Below, piece after piece: positions 15,523-22,479 of a stretch of DNA of 24,946 nucleotides; position 1 is the stretch's first letter; each line of letters opens with the position of its first letter. The stretch spans positions 1 to 24,946 of the forward strand of contig JAKSSQ010000003.1 in assembly GCA_024403005.1 (NCBI GenBank), in the 5' to 3' direction. A model generated the notes under the pieces. That model was not told the origin of the DNA and did no database searches. It saw only the letters and a list, made by a program, of their open reading frames with translations. The DNA is from Clostridia bacterium (lineage in GTDB: Bacteria > Bacillota > Clostridia > Peptostreptococcales > Anaerovoracaceae). The translations under genes and the position numbers were made by a program.

Positions 15523-15551
15523 TTGATAAAGAACAAATGTTCTGTTATACT
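15523..15551 (+). promoter_or_regulatory. Promoter of ogt-mtaB-HIT
   Basis: A -35 TTGATA (15523-15528) and a -10 TATACT (15546-15551) lie 17 bp apart, each with one or two departures from consensus. The predicted transcription start is about 47 nt before the ogt start codon. The LexA-like palindrome fills most of the spacer. Confidence 0.75.
15530..15543. promoter_or_regulatory. LexA/DinR-like SOS box in the ogt promoter
   Basis: AGAACA, AA, TGTTCT is a palindrome with perfect 6-bp arms. It contains GAAC-N4-GTTC with the central RNRY pattern (AAAT) of the Gram-positive DinR/LexA consensus CGAACRNRYGTTYC, differing only at the two outermost positions. It lies between the -35 and -10 boxes, an effective repressor position, upstream of a DNA repair gene. 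Confidence 0.6.
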
Positions 15552-15604
15552 TATTACAGGTGCATTATACAATAAATCGGTGAATTTTATAAGGAGAAAC
15601 CACG

Positions 15605-16168
15605 ATGAGACACGCAATTTTTGTTGAGTCACCAATTGGAATGCTGCAGCTTGCGGAAAAGGACGGAGAGCTTACCCATCTGCTCTTTACCTGGGAAAGC
15701 CCTTACAGAAAGACGTCTTTTACTTATAATGGCGAGAAAACTGTTCCAATTATTCAGAAAATTCGCGGAAAAGTTGAGTATGCAGAAGTAGAAGAGACAC
15801 CTGTGCTTGCTGAAGCGAAGAAGCAGCTGCAGGAATATTTTGCAGGAGAAAGAAAAGTTTTCGAGCTTCCTCTCGCTCCGGAAGGAACAGATTTCCAGTG
15901 CAAATGCTGGGAAGGCTTAAGAACAATTCCTTACGGAGAAACAAGAGACTATAAATATATTGCCACCTACGCAGGCAATCCTGCTGCATGCAGGGCTGCA
16001 GGGGGCGCAAATCACAATAACCCGATAAGTATTATAGTACCGTGCCACAGAGTTGTAGGTTCCAACGGAACGCTTACAGGCTTCGGCGGCGGTCTGGATG
16101 CCAAGGCTTATCTGCTCAATCTGGAGCAGAAGGGCAGCGGCGGAGAAAAGGTATGGCAGGCAAAGTAG
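15605..16168 (+). CDS. ogt: Methylated-DNA--protein-cysteine S-methyltransferase
   Basis: This suicide repair protein moves methyl groups from O6-methylguanine in DNA to its own cysteine. The product has 187 residues, with the catalytic motif VPCHRVV, acceptor Cys147, the Asn of NHNNPI before it, and the GFGGGLDAKAYLLNLE ending typical of the C-terminal domain. The recognition-helix segment ACRAAGGANHNNP departs from the more usual RAVGxAxxxNP spelling but keeps its layout. GGAG lies eight bases before the ATG. The last 16 bases overlap the mtaB start, so the two are coupled. The symbol follows common bacterial usage, since Ogt and the Ada C-terminal half cannot be separated by motif alone. 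Confidence 0.93.
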   Translation: MRHAIFVESPIGMLQLAEKDGELTHLLFTWESPYRKTSFTYNGEKTVPIIQKIRGKVEYAEVEETPVLAEAKKQLQEYFAGERKVFELPLAPEGTDFQCKCWEGLRTIPYGETRDYKYIATYAGNPAACRAAGGANHNNPISIIVPCHRVVGSNGTLTGFGGGLDAKAYLLNLEQKGSGGEKVWQAK

Positions 16169-17529
16169 CATTTTTTACTCTGGGCTGCAAAGTAAACCAG
16201 TACGAATCGCAGGCAGTTGCGGAAGCCTTTAAGAACAAAGGCTACGAAATCTGCCTGGGCGAAGAAGACGTGGCAGATGTTTATATCGTAAACAGCTGCT
16301 CCGTAACGAGGCTTGCAGACAGAAAATCAAGACAGTATATCCGCAGAATGAAGAGGCTGAACCCAAATTCAGTCGTTGTTATAATGGGCTGCTATCCGCA
16401 GACCAATCCGGATGAAGTTGCGGAAATCGAAGAAGTGGATATTATTCTGGGCACTACAGATAAGCTTAAAGCTCCGGAATACGTGGAAGAATATCTGGAT
16501 AAGAAAGTACTTTCCGGCCTTTCTGTCGGTCAGTATCATCAGGAAAAAGACCGCTACGTTCTGGATCCGAAGGTTACGGAAACAGAATACTGCGAGCATC
16601 CCGGAATTCTGGGCATGGAAACAAAGACCAGAGCTCTTATAAAGATTCAGGAAGGCTGCAACAGGTTCTGTTCCTACTGCGTTATTCCCCATGCAAGAGG
16701 CGCTGTGAGAAGCAGAAGTGCCAATGCGATTATAAAAGAGGCCAAATCGCTCATAGATGCCGGATATAAGGATATTACACTCACCGGCATAAATACGGCG
16801 CTCTACGGAGCTGAAAAAGGCTTTAAAAACGACTTTGAAACCGATCTTACAGGCATCGAAATTATCGTTAAGGCTCTTAACGACATTCCGGGAGATTTCA
16901 GAATAAGGCTGGGCTCCATGGAGCCTACCGGAATCGATGCGGAGTACATAAGCCGGCTGTGTAAGTACGAACAGCGTGCCCATTATGGTCACCTGTCGGT
17001 GCAGAGCGGAAGCGACTCCGTTATAGCTGCCATGAACAGGCACTATACTGTGGACGAATACCTTGAAATTGTAAGGGTCTGCAGGGAATTCGATCCTCTG
17101 TACGGCATAACGACAGACATAATTACAGGTTTCCCCGGGGAAACAGAAGACGATTTTATGTCAAGCATTTCTCTGGCTCAGAAAGTCGGCTATCTGCATG
17201 TTCACAGCTTCCCGTACAGCCGCAGATTATATACTCCTGCTGCAGATATGGACGGCCAGATTGCGCCTCCGGTTAAGAAGGAACGCAATAAGCGCTTAAT
17301 TGCAGCTGCTGAAATCGTGTCCGAAAAGTTCAGAAAATCCATGGTTGGGTCAACGCAGAAGGTTCTTGCGGAAGAACAGATCGAGACCCCTGAAGGAATG
17401 CTCTGGAGAGGCCACGCAGATAATTTCTGTATGGTATATTTCGCAGATTGCGGTAAAATAGAAAATGAATTTGTGAATATAAAAATCGACCGGGTATTCC
17501 AAGACGGAGTCCTGGGCAGAAAGGAGTAA
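16153..17529 (+). CDS. mtaB: tRNA (N6-threonylcarbamoyladenosine37-C2)-methylthiotransferase MtaB
   Basis: A radical-SAM enzyme that converts t6A37 to ms2t6A37 in ANN-decoding tRNAs. The 458-residue product has three domains: an N-terminal UPF0004/MTTase domain with cluster cysteines C12 (TLGCKVNQYES), C49 (NSCSV) and C80 (MGCYPQ), a radical-SAM domain with CNRFCSYC (C169, C173, C176), and a C-terminal TRAM-like region (VGSTQKVLAEEQ onward). The KVNQYES signature separates the MtaB group from MiaB and RimO. An open frame runs upstream into ogt, but the ATG at 16153 with GGAG seven bases ahead begins at the conserved N-terminus. It overlaps ogt by 16 nt. The usual upstream neighbour rsmE is missing. 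Confidence 0.95.
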   Translation: MAGKVAFFTLGCKVNQYESQAVAEAFKNKGYEICLGEEDVADVYIVNSCSVTRLADRKSRQYIRRMKRLNPNSVVVIMGCYPQTNPDEVAEIEEVDIILGTTDKLKAPEYVEEYLDKKVLSGLSVGQYHQEKDRYVLDPKVTETEYCEHPGILGMETKTRALIKIQEGCNRFCSYCVIPHARGAVRSRSANAIIKEAKSLIDAGYKDITLTGINTALYGAEKGFKNDFETDLTGIEIIVKALNDIPGDFRIRLGSMEPTGIDAEYISRLCKYEQRAHYGHLSVQSGSDSVIAAMNRHYTVDEYLEIVRVCREFDPLYGITTDIITGFPGETEDDFMSSISLAQKVGYLHVHSFPYSRRLYTPAADMDGQIAPPVKKERNKRLIAAAEIVSEKFRKSMVGSTQKVLAEEQIETPEGMLWRGHADNFCMVYFADCGKIENEFVNIKIDRVFQDGVLGRKE

Positions 17530-17532
17530 TAC

Positions 17533-17874
17533 ATGTCTGACTGTCTGTTCTGCAAAATTGTAGAAGGCGAAATTCCTTCCAGCAAAGTTTACGAAGACGA
17601 TCTTATCCTTGCATTCAACGACGTAGCACCCCAGGCTCCTGTACATTGCCTTATCGTTCCCAAGAAGCACATGGATTCTTTAGACGATACATGCGAAGAA
17701 GACGGAGCAGTGCTCGCGCACATCATGCTCAAGATTAAGGATATCGCAGCTTCTCTCGGCCTGGAAAACGGCTACAGAGTTGTAATCAACACAGGTGAAG
17801 ACGGAATGCAGTCCGTTAAGCATCTGCACGTACATATCCTCGGAAAGAGAAAGATGTCCTGGCCGCCGGGCTGA
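17533..17874 (+). CDS. HIT family protein (Hint-like nucleotide hydrolase)
   Basis: A 113-residue histidine-triad protein. CLFCKIVEGEIPSSKVYEDD opens it as in Hint/HinT proteins, with Cys4 and Cys7 as a possible zinc site. The catalytic triad HLHVHILG has H97, H99 and H101. Such proteins hydrolyse purine nucleoside phosphoramidates and aminoacyl-AMP side products. The protein ends in the WPPG tail common for this group. Its ATG is three bases after the mtaB stop, with GAAAGGAG inside mtaB, so it is in the same operon. This mtaB-HIT-rpsU order is common in Clostridia. Confidence 0.95.
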   Translation: MSDCLFCKIVEGEIPSSKVYEDDLILAFNDVAPQAPVHCLIVPKKHMDSLDDTCEEDGAVLAHIMLKIKDIAASLGLENGYRVVINTGEDGMQSVKHLHVHILGKRKMSWPPG

Positions 17875-17919
17875 TTCGGCTTAGCCTGTAAAAAAGTGGT
17901 TATTTCTTGAAATTTTTAG

Positions 17920-17947
17920 TTGCATTGGAAAAAATGCGTGCTATAAT
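17920..17947 (+). promoter_or_regulatory. Promoter of rpsU
   Basis: A -10 TATAAT (17942-17947) preceded by TGC (extended -10) and a -35-like TTGCAT (17920-17925) at 16 bp. It lies in the AT-rich gap after the HIT gene and gives a leader of about 35 nt for rpsU. Confidence 0.8.
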
Positions 17948-17989
17948 ATTGTTTGTTGATTTACTAAGAGCGAGGAGGTGAACAAAGTT

Positions 17990-18172
17990 ATGGCACAGGT
18001 AGTAGTAAGAGAAGGCGAAAATCTGGAAAGCGCTCTTAAGAGATTCAAGCGTTCTTGCGCCAGAGACGGCGTTATGTCCGAACTCCGTAAGAGAGAACAT
18101 TACGAAAAGCCCAGCGTAAAGCGTAAGAAGAAGTCCGAAGCTGCACGCAAGAAGGCAAACAAGAGATACTAA
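17990..18172 (+). CDS. rpsU: 30S ribosomal protein S21
   Basis: A 60-residue basic ribosomal protein of the small subunit near the anti-Shine-Dalgarno region of 16S rRNA. MAQVVVREGENLESALKRFKRSC and the basic tail VKRKKKSEAARKKANKRY match S21 over its full length. An in-frame GTG at 17978 is part of the GGAGGTG ribosome site, so the ATG at 17990 is the start, with a rather long spacing of 11 nt after GGAGG. It has its own promoter and terminator. Confidence 0.98.
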   Translation: MAQVVVREGENLESALKRFKRSCARDGVMSELRKREHYEKPSVKRKKKSEAARKKANKRY

Positions 18173-18186
18173 TCAGAAAATCAAAG

Positions 18187-18219
18187 GCCGAAGCAAATTG
18201 CTTCGGCTTTTTTCTTTTC
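18187..18219 (+). terminator. Intrinsic terminator after rpsU
   Basis: GCCGAAGC and GCTTCGGC form a perfect 8-bp stem with an AAATT loop, followed by TTTTTTCTTTTC. It isolates rpsU from the phoH operon. Confidence 0.95.
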
Positions 18220-18273
18220 AAAGTACCTGCTTTTATGATAATATATACTATCAAAGTATACGGAGGACTCTAT

Positions 18274-19242
18274 TTGAGCGAAATTAAACTTAAGCAGGAG
18301 CTTTACACTGATCCCGAACTGGTCTTCGGAACACTGGACTCCAACCTTAAAGCAATCGAAAAAGACTGCGGCGTAGACATAGTCTGCCGCGGAGACGACA
18401 TTATTATCAACGGCGACGAAGCTGAAAGAGCAGCTTCTGTAATCGGCGAGATGTTCACCGTTGCAGGCAGCGGCCAGCCTTTGGACGAACAGAAGGTTAA
18501 CTACATTCTGGAACTCTCCAAAGACGGTATTTCCTATACTCAGAGCAGCATCGCAAAGGACGTGGTCTGCTTCACCCACAAGGGAAAGCCTTTAAAGGCC
18601 AAGACATTGGGTCAGAAGCAGTATGTGGATGCAGTTAAGAAAAACGACATCGTTTTCGGTATAGGCCCCGCAGGTACAGGTAAATCTTACCTGGCAGTCG
18701 CAATGGCAATCAATGCGCTCAAGAACAAGGAAGTAGAGAAGATTATCCTGGCAAGACCCGCTGTAGAAGCAGGCGAACGCCTTGGCTTCCTTCCCGGCGA
18801 TCTGCAGGAAAAGGTAGATCCGTACTTAAGACCTCTCTACGACGCACTTTACGATATTCTGGGCAGAGACGCAGCTTTAAGGCTCAAGGAAAAGGAAACC
18901 ATCGAAGTAGTTCCTCTGGCCTACATGAGAGGCCGCACTCTGGACAACAGCTTCATTATTCTGGACGAAGCGCAGAACGCAACAAAAGAGCAGATGAAGA
19001 TGTTCCTTACGCGTATGGGCTTTGGCAGCAAGGTTATCGTAACCGGCGACGTTACGCAGGTAGACCTTCCCAGAGGCAAGCGCTCCGGTCTGGTTGACGC
19101 AATGTACATCCTTAAAGGCGTGGACGGCATTGCATTCTGTCAGCTCACAGACAGCGACGTTGTAAGACATCCTCTCGTACGCAGAATCGTAAACGCATAC
19201 GACAGATATATCCAGAAACACCCCGAATGGAGTGACGATTAA
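18274..19242 (+). CDS. PhoH-like P-loop ATPase
   Basis: A 322-residue PhoH family protein (PhoL/YbeZ group), an RNA-associated ATPase whose gene is nearly always next to ybeY, suggesting a joint role in rRNA or ribosome quality processing. The N-terminal about 100 residues include a KH-like segment (FGTLDSNLKAIEKDCGVDI). The ATPase domain shows Walker A GPAGTGKS at 131-138 and Walker B FIILDEAQNA, then VTGDVTQVDLP. The start is the TTG at 18274, which has GGAGG seven bases ahead. The in-frame ATG at 18235 has no ribosome site and would add residues absent from the family. Its TAA shares one base with the ybeY ATG. Confidence 0.92.
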   Translation: MSEIKLKQELYTDPELVFGTLDSNLKAIEKDCGVDIVCRGDDIIINGDEAERAASVIGEMFTVAGSGQPLDEQKVNYILELSKDGISYTQSSIAKDVVCFTHKGKPLKAKTLGQKQYVDAVKKNDIVFGIGPAGTGKSYLAVAMAINALKNKEVEKIILARPAVEAGERLGFLPGDLQEKVDPYLRPLYDALYDILGRDAALRLKEKETIEVVPLAYMRGRTLDNSFIILDEAQNATKEQMKMFLTRMGFGSKVIVTGDVTQVDLPRGKRSGLVDAMYILKGVDGIAFCQLTDSDVVRHPLVRRIVNAYDRYIQKHPEWSDD

Positions 19243-19694
19243 TGTTTATATATTTCGACGACGAACAGAACGTAGATAAATGGACTTCTGAAACCATGTA
19301 CGCAGCCGCTAAGGCCTGCGCAGCAGAGGAGGAACTGGAAGACGAAAAGCTTACCATTTCCGTATCCTTTGTAGACGGCGAAGAAATCCGCACCCTCAAC
19401 CGCGAGTACAGGGGAGTTGATTCGGTCACAGACGTGCTGAGCTTTCCACAGTTCGCAGAAGACGAAGACCTGGAAGACTGGGACGAAATCTCCCTGGGCG
19501 ACGTGGTTCTCTGCAAGGACAGAGCGAGAGAACAGGCTGAAGAATTCGGTCACAGCTACGAAAGAGAGCTTATTTATCTCTTCGTGCACAGCTGTTTCCA
19601 CCTGCTCGGCTACGACCACGAGGAAGAGGAAGACAAAAAAGTTATGCGAGAAAAAGAGGAAAAGGTAATGAGTGTCCTTGGCCTCGGGAGGTAA
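19242..19694 (+). CDS. ybeY: Endoribonuclease YbeY, rRNA maturation factor
   Basis: A metal-dependent RNase for 16S rRNA 3'-end maturation and ribosome quality control. The 150-residue product includes EEIRTLNREYRGVDSVTDVLSFP, a hallmark of the family, and the zinc ligands H116, H120 and H126 in HSCFHLLGYDH. The usual motif is HGxLHLxGYDH, so G117 is Ser and the Leu is Phe here, but all three His are kept. It starts inside the phoH stop codon (TAATG). The C-terminal end overlaps the GGGAGG ribosome site of cdd. In many Firmicutes dgkA sits between ybeY and cdd, but it is absent here. Confidence 0.96.
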   Translation: MFIYFDDEQNVDKWTSETMYAAAKACAAEEELEDEKLTISVSFVDGEEIRTLNREYRGVDSVTDVLSFPQFAEDEDLEDWDEISLGDVVLCKDRAREQAEEFGHSYERELIYLFVHSCFHLLGYDHEEEEDKKVMREKEEKVMSVLGLGR

Positions 19695-19698
19695 ATAT

Positions 19699-20076
19699 AT
19701 GACAGATGCAGAATTATTCCGCATTTCTGTGGAAGCTGCAAAAAACGCTTACGCACCCTACAGCAATTTCCATGTAGGAGCTGCTCTGCTGGCTAAGGAC
19801 GGCAGGGTGTTCACCGGGTGCAACATCGAAAATTCTTCTTTCGGCGCAACGATCTGCGCAGAGAGAACCGCTATGAGCAAGGCAATTTCCGAAGGATGCC
19901 GCGAATTCGTATCCATTGCGATTTCCGGAAACGGAGGAACAAGCTGGCCCTGCGGCATCTGCAGACAATTCATGTTTGAATTTGCAGACGACTTAAGGAT
20001 TATCAGCGGAGAAAACGAAAACGAGCTTAAAGTATACGACATAAAGGAACTCCTTTTGGAGGGATTCAGACTATGA
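19699..20076 (+). CDS. cdd: Cytidine deaminase
   Basis: Converts cytidine and deoxycytidine to uridine forms in pyrimidine salvage. The 125-residue length is that of the tetrameric class. The zinc ligands are visible as CAERTA (C53, catalytic E55) and PCGICRQ (C85, C88), with YSNFHVGAAL and GCNIENSSFGATI in the substrate pocket. The ATG at 19699, with GGGAGG eight bases upstream, is preferred over an earlier in-frame start inside ybeY. The stop overlaps the era start as ATGA, indicating translational coupling. Confidence 0.97.
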   Translation: MTDAELFRISVEAAKNAYAPYSNFHVGAALLAKDGRVFTGCNIENSSFGATICAERTAMSKAISEGCREFVSIAISGNGGTSWPCGICRQFMFEFADDLRIISGENENELKVYDIKELLLEGFRL

Positions 20077-20996
20077 AAAGCGGATTTATAGGCATTATCG
20101 GCAGACCCAATGTAGGAAAATCTACGCTGCTGAACTCAATTCTGGGCGAAAAGATTGCGATCACAACCGAAAAGCCCCAGACAACAAGAAATACTATCAG
20201 AGGCATTTACACTCACATGGACGAGGATAACGAACCGGACTGCCAGATGATTTTCATCGACACCCCGGGTATCCACAAGCCCAAGAACAAGCTGGGATCC
20301 TTCATGACGGATTCCGCTGTAAATACTCTTAAGGAAGTAGACGTAATCCTGTTCCTTATCGATTCCGAATACGAAGGAGACGGCAGCGGCGACGCTTATA
20401 TTCTGGACATTTTAAGCCAGAACCACACTCCGAAGGTACTCGTTATCAATAAGATCGACAAGATCGACCCGGAAACATTCCAGAGAATCTACAACCACTA
20501 CGAAAACCTTGGCGTTTTCGACGCAATCGTAGGAACAAATGCGAAGAGCGGCCAGAATGTGGACGAACTCCTGGAAATCCTGGAAGACCTTATGGCAGAA
20601 GGCCCCATGTTCTTCCCGCCCGAAATGATTACAGACAACCCGGAAAGATTCCTGGTTTCCGAAATCATCAGAGAAAAGGCTCTGCTCTACCTGAACGACG
20701 AAGTTCCCCACGGTGTTGCAGTTGAAATCGAAAAGTACGAAGAACTGCCCGGAATCAACAACATTTCCGCAGTTATTTACTGCGAAAAGGATTCCCACAA
20801 GGGTATTATCATCGGACAGGGCGGCAAGAAGCTCAAGGGCATCGGCAAGTCTGCAAGGATCGAAGCAGAAGCTCTTCTCGGAACAAAGGTTTACCTGGAA
20901 CTGTTCGTAAAGGTTAAGAAGAACTGGCGCCAGAGCGACGTAATGCTGGGCAACTTCGGTTACGTGGCATCCTGGAAGACAGACCTGCACAGATAA
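20073..20996 (+). CDS. era: GTPase Era
   Basis: An essential GTPase that binds the 3' end of 16S rRNA and acts in 30S assembly and cell-cycle coupling. The 307-residue product has G1 GRPNVGKS (10-17), G2 region TTRNTIRG, G3 DTPG (63-66), G4 NKID (126-129) and G5-like TNAKSG (155-160). The C-terminal KH domain carries the IIIGQGGKKLK loop around 246-255. Full length. It overlaps cdd by four bases and is followed by recO after three bases. Confidence 0.98.
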   Translation: MKSGFIGIIGRPNVGKSTLLNSILGEKIAITTEKPQTTRNTIRGIYTHMDEDNEPDCQMIFIDTPGIHKPKNKLGSFMTDSAVNTLKEVDVILFLIDSEYEGDGSGDAYILDILSQNHTPKVLVINKIDKIDPETFQRIYNHYENLGVFDAIVGTNAKSGQNVDELLEILEDLMAEGPMFFPPEMITDNPERFLVSEIIREKALLYLNDEVPHGVAVEIEKYEELPGINNISAVIYCEKDSHKGIIIGQGGKKLKGIGKSARIEAEALLGTKVYLELFVKVKKNWRQSDVMLGNFGYVASWKTDLHR

Positions 20997-20999
20997 TCC

Positions 21000-21734
21000 A
21001 TGATTACGGATTCCGAAGCTCTTGTCCTCCGGCAAATAAAGACGGCCGGCGGCAGGAGAATGATCGTTCTTCTCACAAAAAAATACGGTAAAATAAGTGC
21101 CGGAACCTCCATAAGCGAAGGCGGAAAGAACAAGACTGCTCTTGCTTTAAGGCCTTTCACTTACGGCAGATACGAGCTTTTTAAGGCCCGCGACACTTAT
21201 AATATAAACGGAGCGGAGACGCTCCAGAGCTTCTTTGCAATAGGGGAAGATGTGGACAAATACATGGCTGCATCTTATGTGCTGGAGCTCACGGATAAAA
21301 TGGCACCGGAAGACCAGCCGCAGCCAGCGCTGCTAAACCTGGTTAAGGACTTTTTATCCATGCTGAACACCAGAAAGCAGGCCTACGGCACGCTGGTAAT
21401 TGGTTTTCAGCTCAAGGCTCTGCAGCTTGCCGGGTGTGCACCTCAGATTGGCGCCTGTATAAGCTGCGGAAGCACAGAGAAACTGAGTTATTTCTCCGTA
21501 AAAGACGGAGGCTGCCTCTGCGAAAACTGCAAACTGGGCGATGACCCAATGGTTTTCGCCTTAACGCCGGACATGATGTCCGCCATGAAATACATTCAGG
21601 CTCATCCGCTCCGTGCACTGGAGGGCATTGGCCTCAACGAAGATGCGGAAAAAAGGCTCAGAAGGCTTATGAAAGCCTGCATTTCTTATCATTTGGGTAT
21701 AAACAATCTGAAAAGCGAAGCACTGTTAATTTAA
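21000..21734 (+). CDS. recO: DNA repair protein RecO
   Basis: RecO anneals single strands and loads RecA with RecR at gaps. The 244-residue product has an N-terminal OB-fold (SEALVLRQIKTAGGRRMIVLLTKKYGKISA), a helical middle, and a zinc-finger region with C153-x2-C156 and C172, C174, C177 (ACISCG, GCLCENC). HPLRALEGIGL near the end is family-like. It sits directly after era, the standard Firmicute order. No separate ribosome site stands out beyond the era end, so coupling with era translation is likely. Confidence 0.93.
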   Translation: MITDSEALVLRQIKTAGGRRMIVLLTKKYGKISAGTSISEGGKNKTALALRPFTYGRYELFKARDTYNINGAETLQSFFAIGEDVDKYMAASYVLELTDKMAPEDQPQPALLNLVKDFLSMLNTRKQAYGTLVIGFQLKALQLAGCAPQIGACISCGSTEKLSYFSVKDGGCLCENCKLGDDPMVFALTPDMMSAMKYIQAHPLRALEGIGLNEDAEKRLRRLMKACISYHLGINNLKSEALLI

Positions 21735-21760
21735 TCGGCTGAAGCCGGGAAGGGGAAACT

Positions 21761-22453
21761 ATGGAAATCACACTGGAAAAGATTGAACTCGTTAAAGATA
21801 GAACTGGTGTCGGCTACAAGGAAGCTAAAGATGCCCTCGAAAAGGCCAACGGCAGCGTTGTAGATGCTATTATCCTCATCGAAGACTGCATCGACGAATC
21901 CACAAAGGAAACAGAAACAAAGACAGTTGCCATTATCGACCAGATTAAGGATGCTGTTCGCAAGGGCAACGTTACAAAAATTACAATCAGCAAGGACGGA
22001 GAAACAGTTCTCAACCTGCCTGTAAACATCGGTATCGTAGGAACTCTTCTGTTCCCCTGGGCTATTGTTGCAGCAACTGTTGCAGCTCTGGGTACAAAGT
22101 GCACTATTGAGCTCACAAAGGAAGACGGCGATGTTATCGACGTATCCGCTAAGGCTCAGGGCGCTTTCGAAACAGTTAAGGACAAGTCCGGCGTTCTCTA
22201 CGACGAAGTAAAGGACAAGGGCGGCGACATTTTCGAAGCAGCTAAGGATAAGGGCGGCGATTTCTTCGAAGCTGCAAAGGACAAGGGAGGAGATCTCTTC
22301 GAAGCAGCTAAGGGCAAGGGCGGAGAAATGCTCGAAAAGGCCAAGGAAACAAGAGAACACAAGGCTGCAGAAGCAGAAGTTATCATTAACGAAAATGACT
22401 TCGACCTTTCCGATCTGGATTTAGACGGAATGGAAGAAGATAATATTTTTTAA
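21761..22453 (+). CDS. DUF4342-like protein: UBA/EF-Ts-like N-terminus, hydrophobic middle, 11-residue repeats
   Basis: A 230-residue protein with ribosome site AAGGGGAAA. Residues 1-45 resemble the UBA-like helix bundle of EF-Ts and nascent-chain factors (LVKDRTGVGYKEAKDALEKANGSVVDAI). Residues 55-128 fit the DUF4342 core, including a 20-residue hydrophobic stretch (GIVGTLLFPWAIVAATVAAL, 91-110) that could be membrane-inserted or buried. Residues 139-204 are six tandem 11-mers of the type AKDKGGDFFEA, resembling LEA group 3 and apolipoprotein amphipathic helices. The tail is acidic and ends in DGMEEDNIF. It lies between recO and glyQS in the same operon. A short CGGCT/AGCCG hairpin precedes it. 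Function unknown: membrane- or ribosome-associated stress roles are guesses. Confidence 0.75.
   Translation: MEITLEKIELVKDRTGVGYKEAKDALEKANGSVVDAIILIEDCIDESTKETETKTVAIIDQIKDAVRKGNVTKITISKDGETVLNLPVNIGIVGTLLFPWAIVAATVAALGTKCTIELTKEDGDVIDVSAKAQGAFETVKDKSGVLYDEVKDKGGDIFEAAKDKGGDFFEAAKDKGGDLFEAAKGKGGEMLEKAKETREHKAAEAEVIINENDFDLSDLDLDGMEEDNIF
22175..22372 (+). repeat. Six tandem 33-nt coding repeats (11-residue units)
   Basis: Units read VKDKSGVLYDE, VKDKGGDIFEA, AKDKGGDFFEA, AKDKGGDLFEA, AKGKGGEMLEK and AKETREHKAAE. The middle three are nearly identical in protein but differ at synonymous positions in DNA (GGCGGC, GGAGGA and so on), which argues for selection on the protein. The number of units may vary between strains. 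Confidence 0.85.
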
Positions 22454-22479
22454 TAAACAACAATAGGAGCGAAAAGAAA

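Noticed and set aside
17875..17919. Terminator after the HIT gene
   Set aside because: GC-rich bases near the stop give only short imperfect pairings, and the A/T-rich stretch after them is not a T-run next to a stem.
22175..22372. CRISPR-like or minisatellite array
   Set aside because: The periodicity is exactly 33 nt in frame with coding and spacers are absent. It is a protein repeat.
22454..22479. Possible T-box riboswitch for glyQS
   Set aside because: The gap is only 26 nt and has no T-box sequence or antiterminator.
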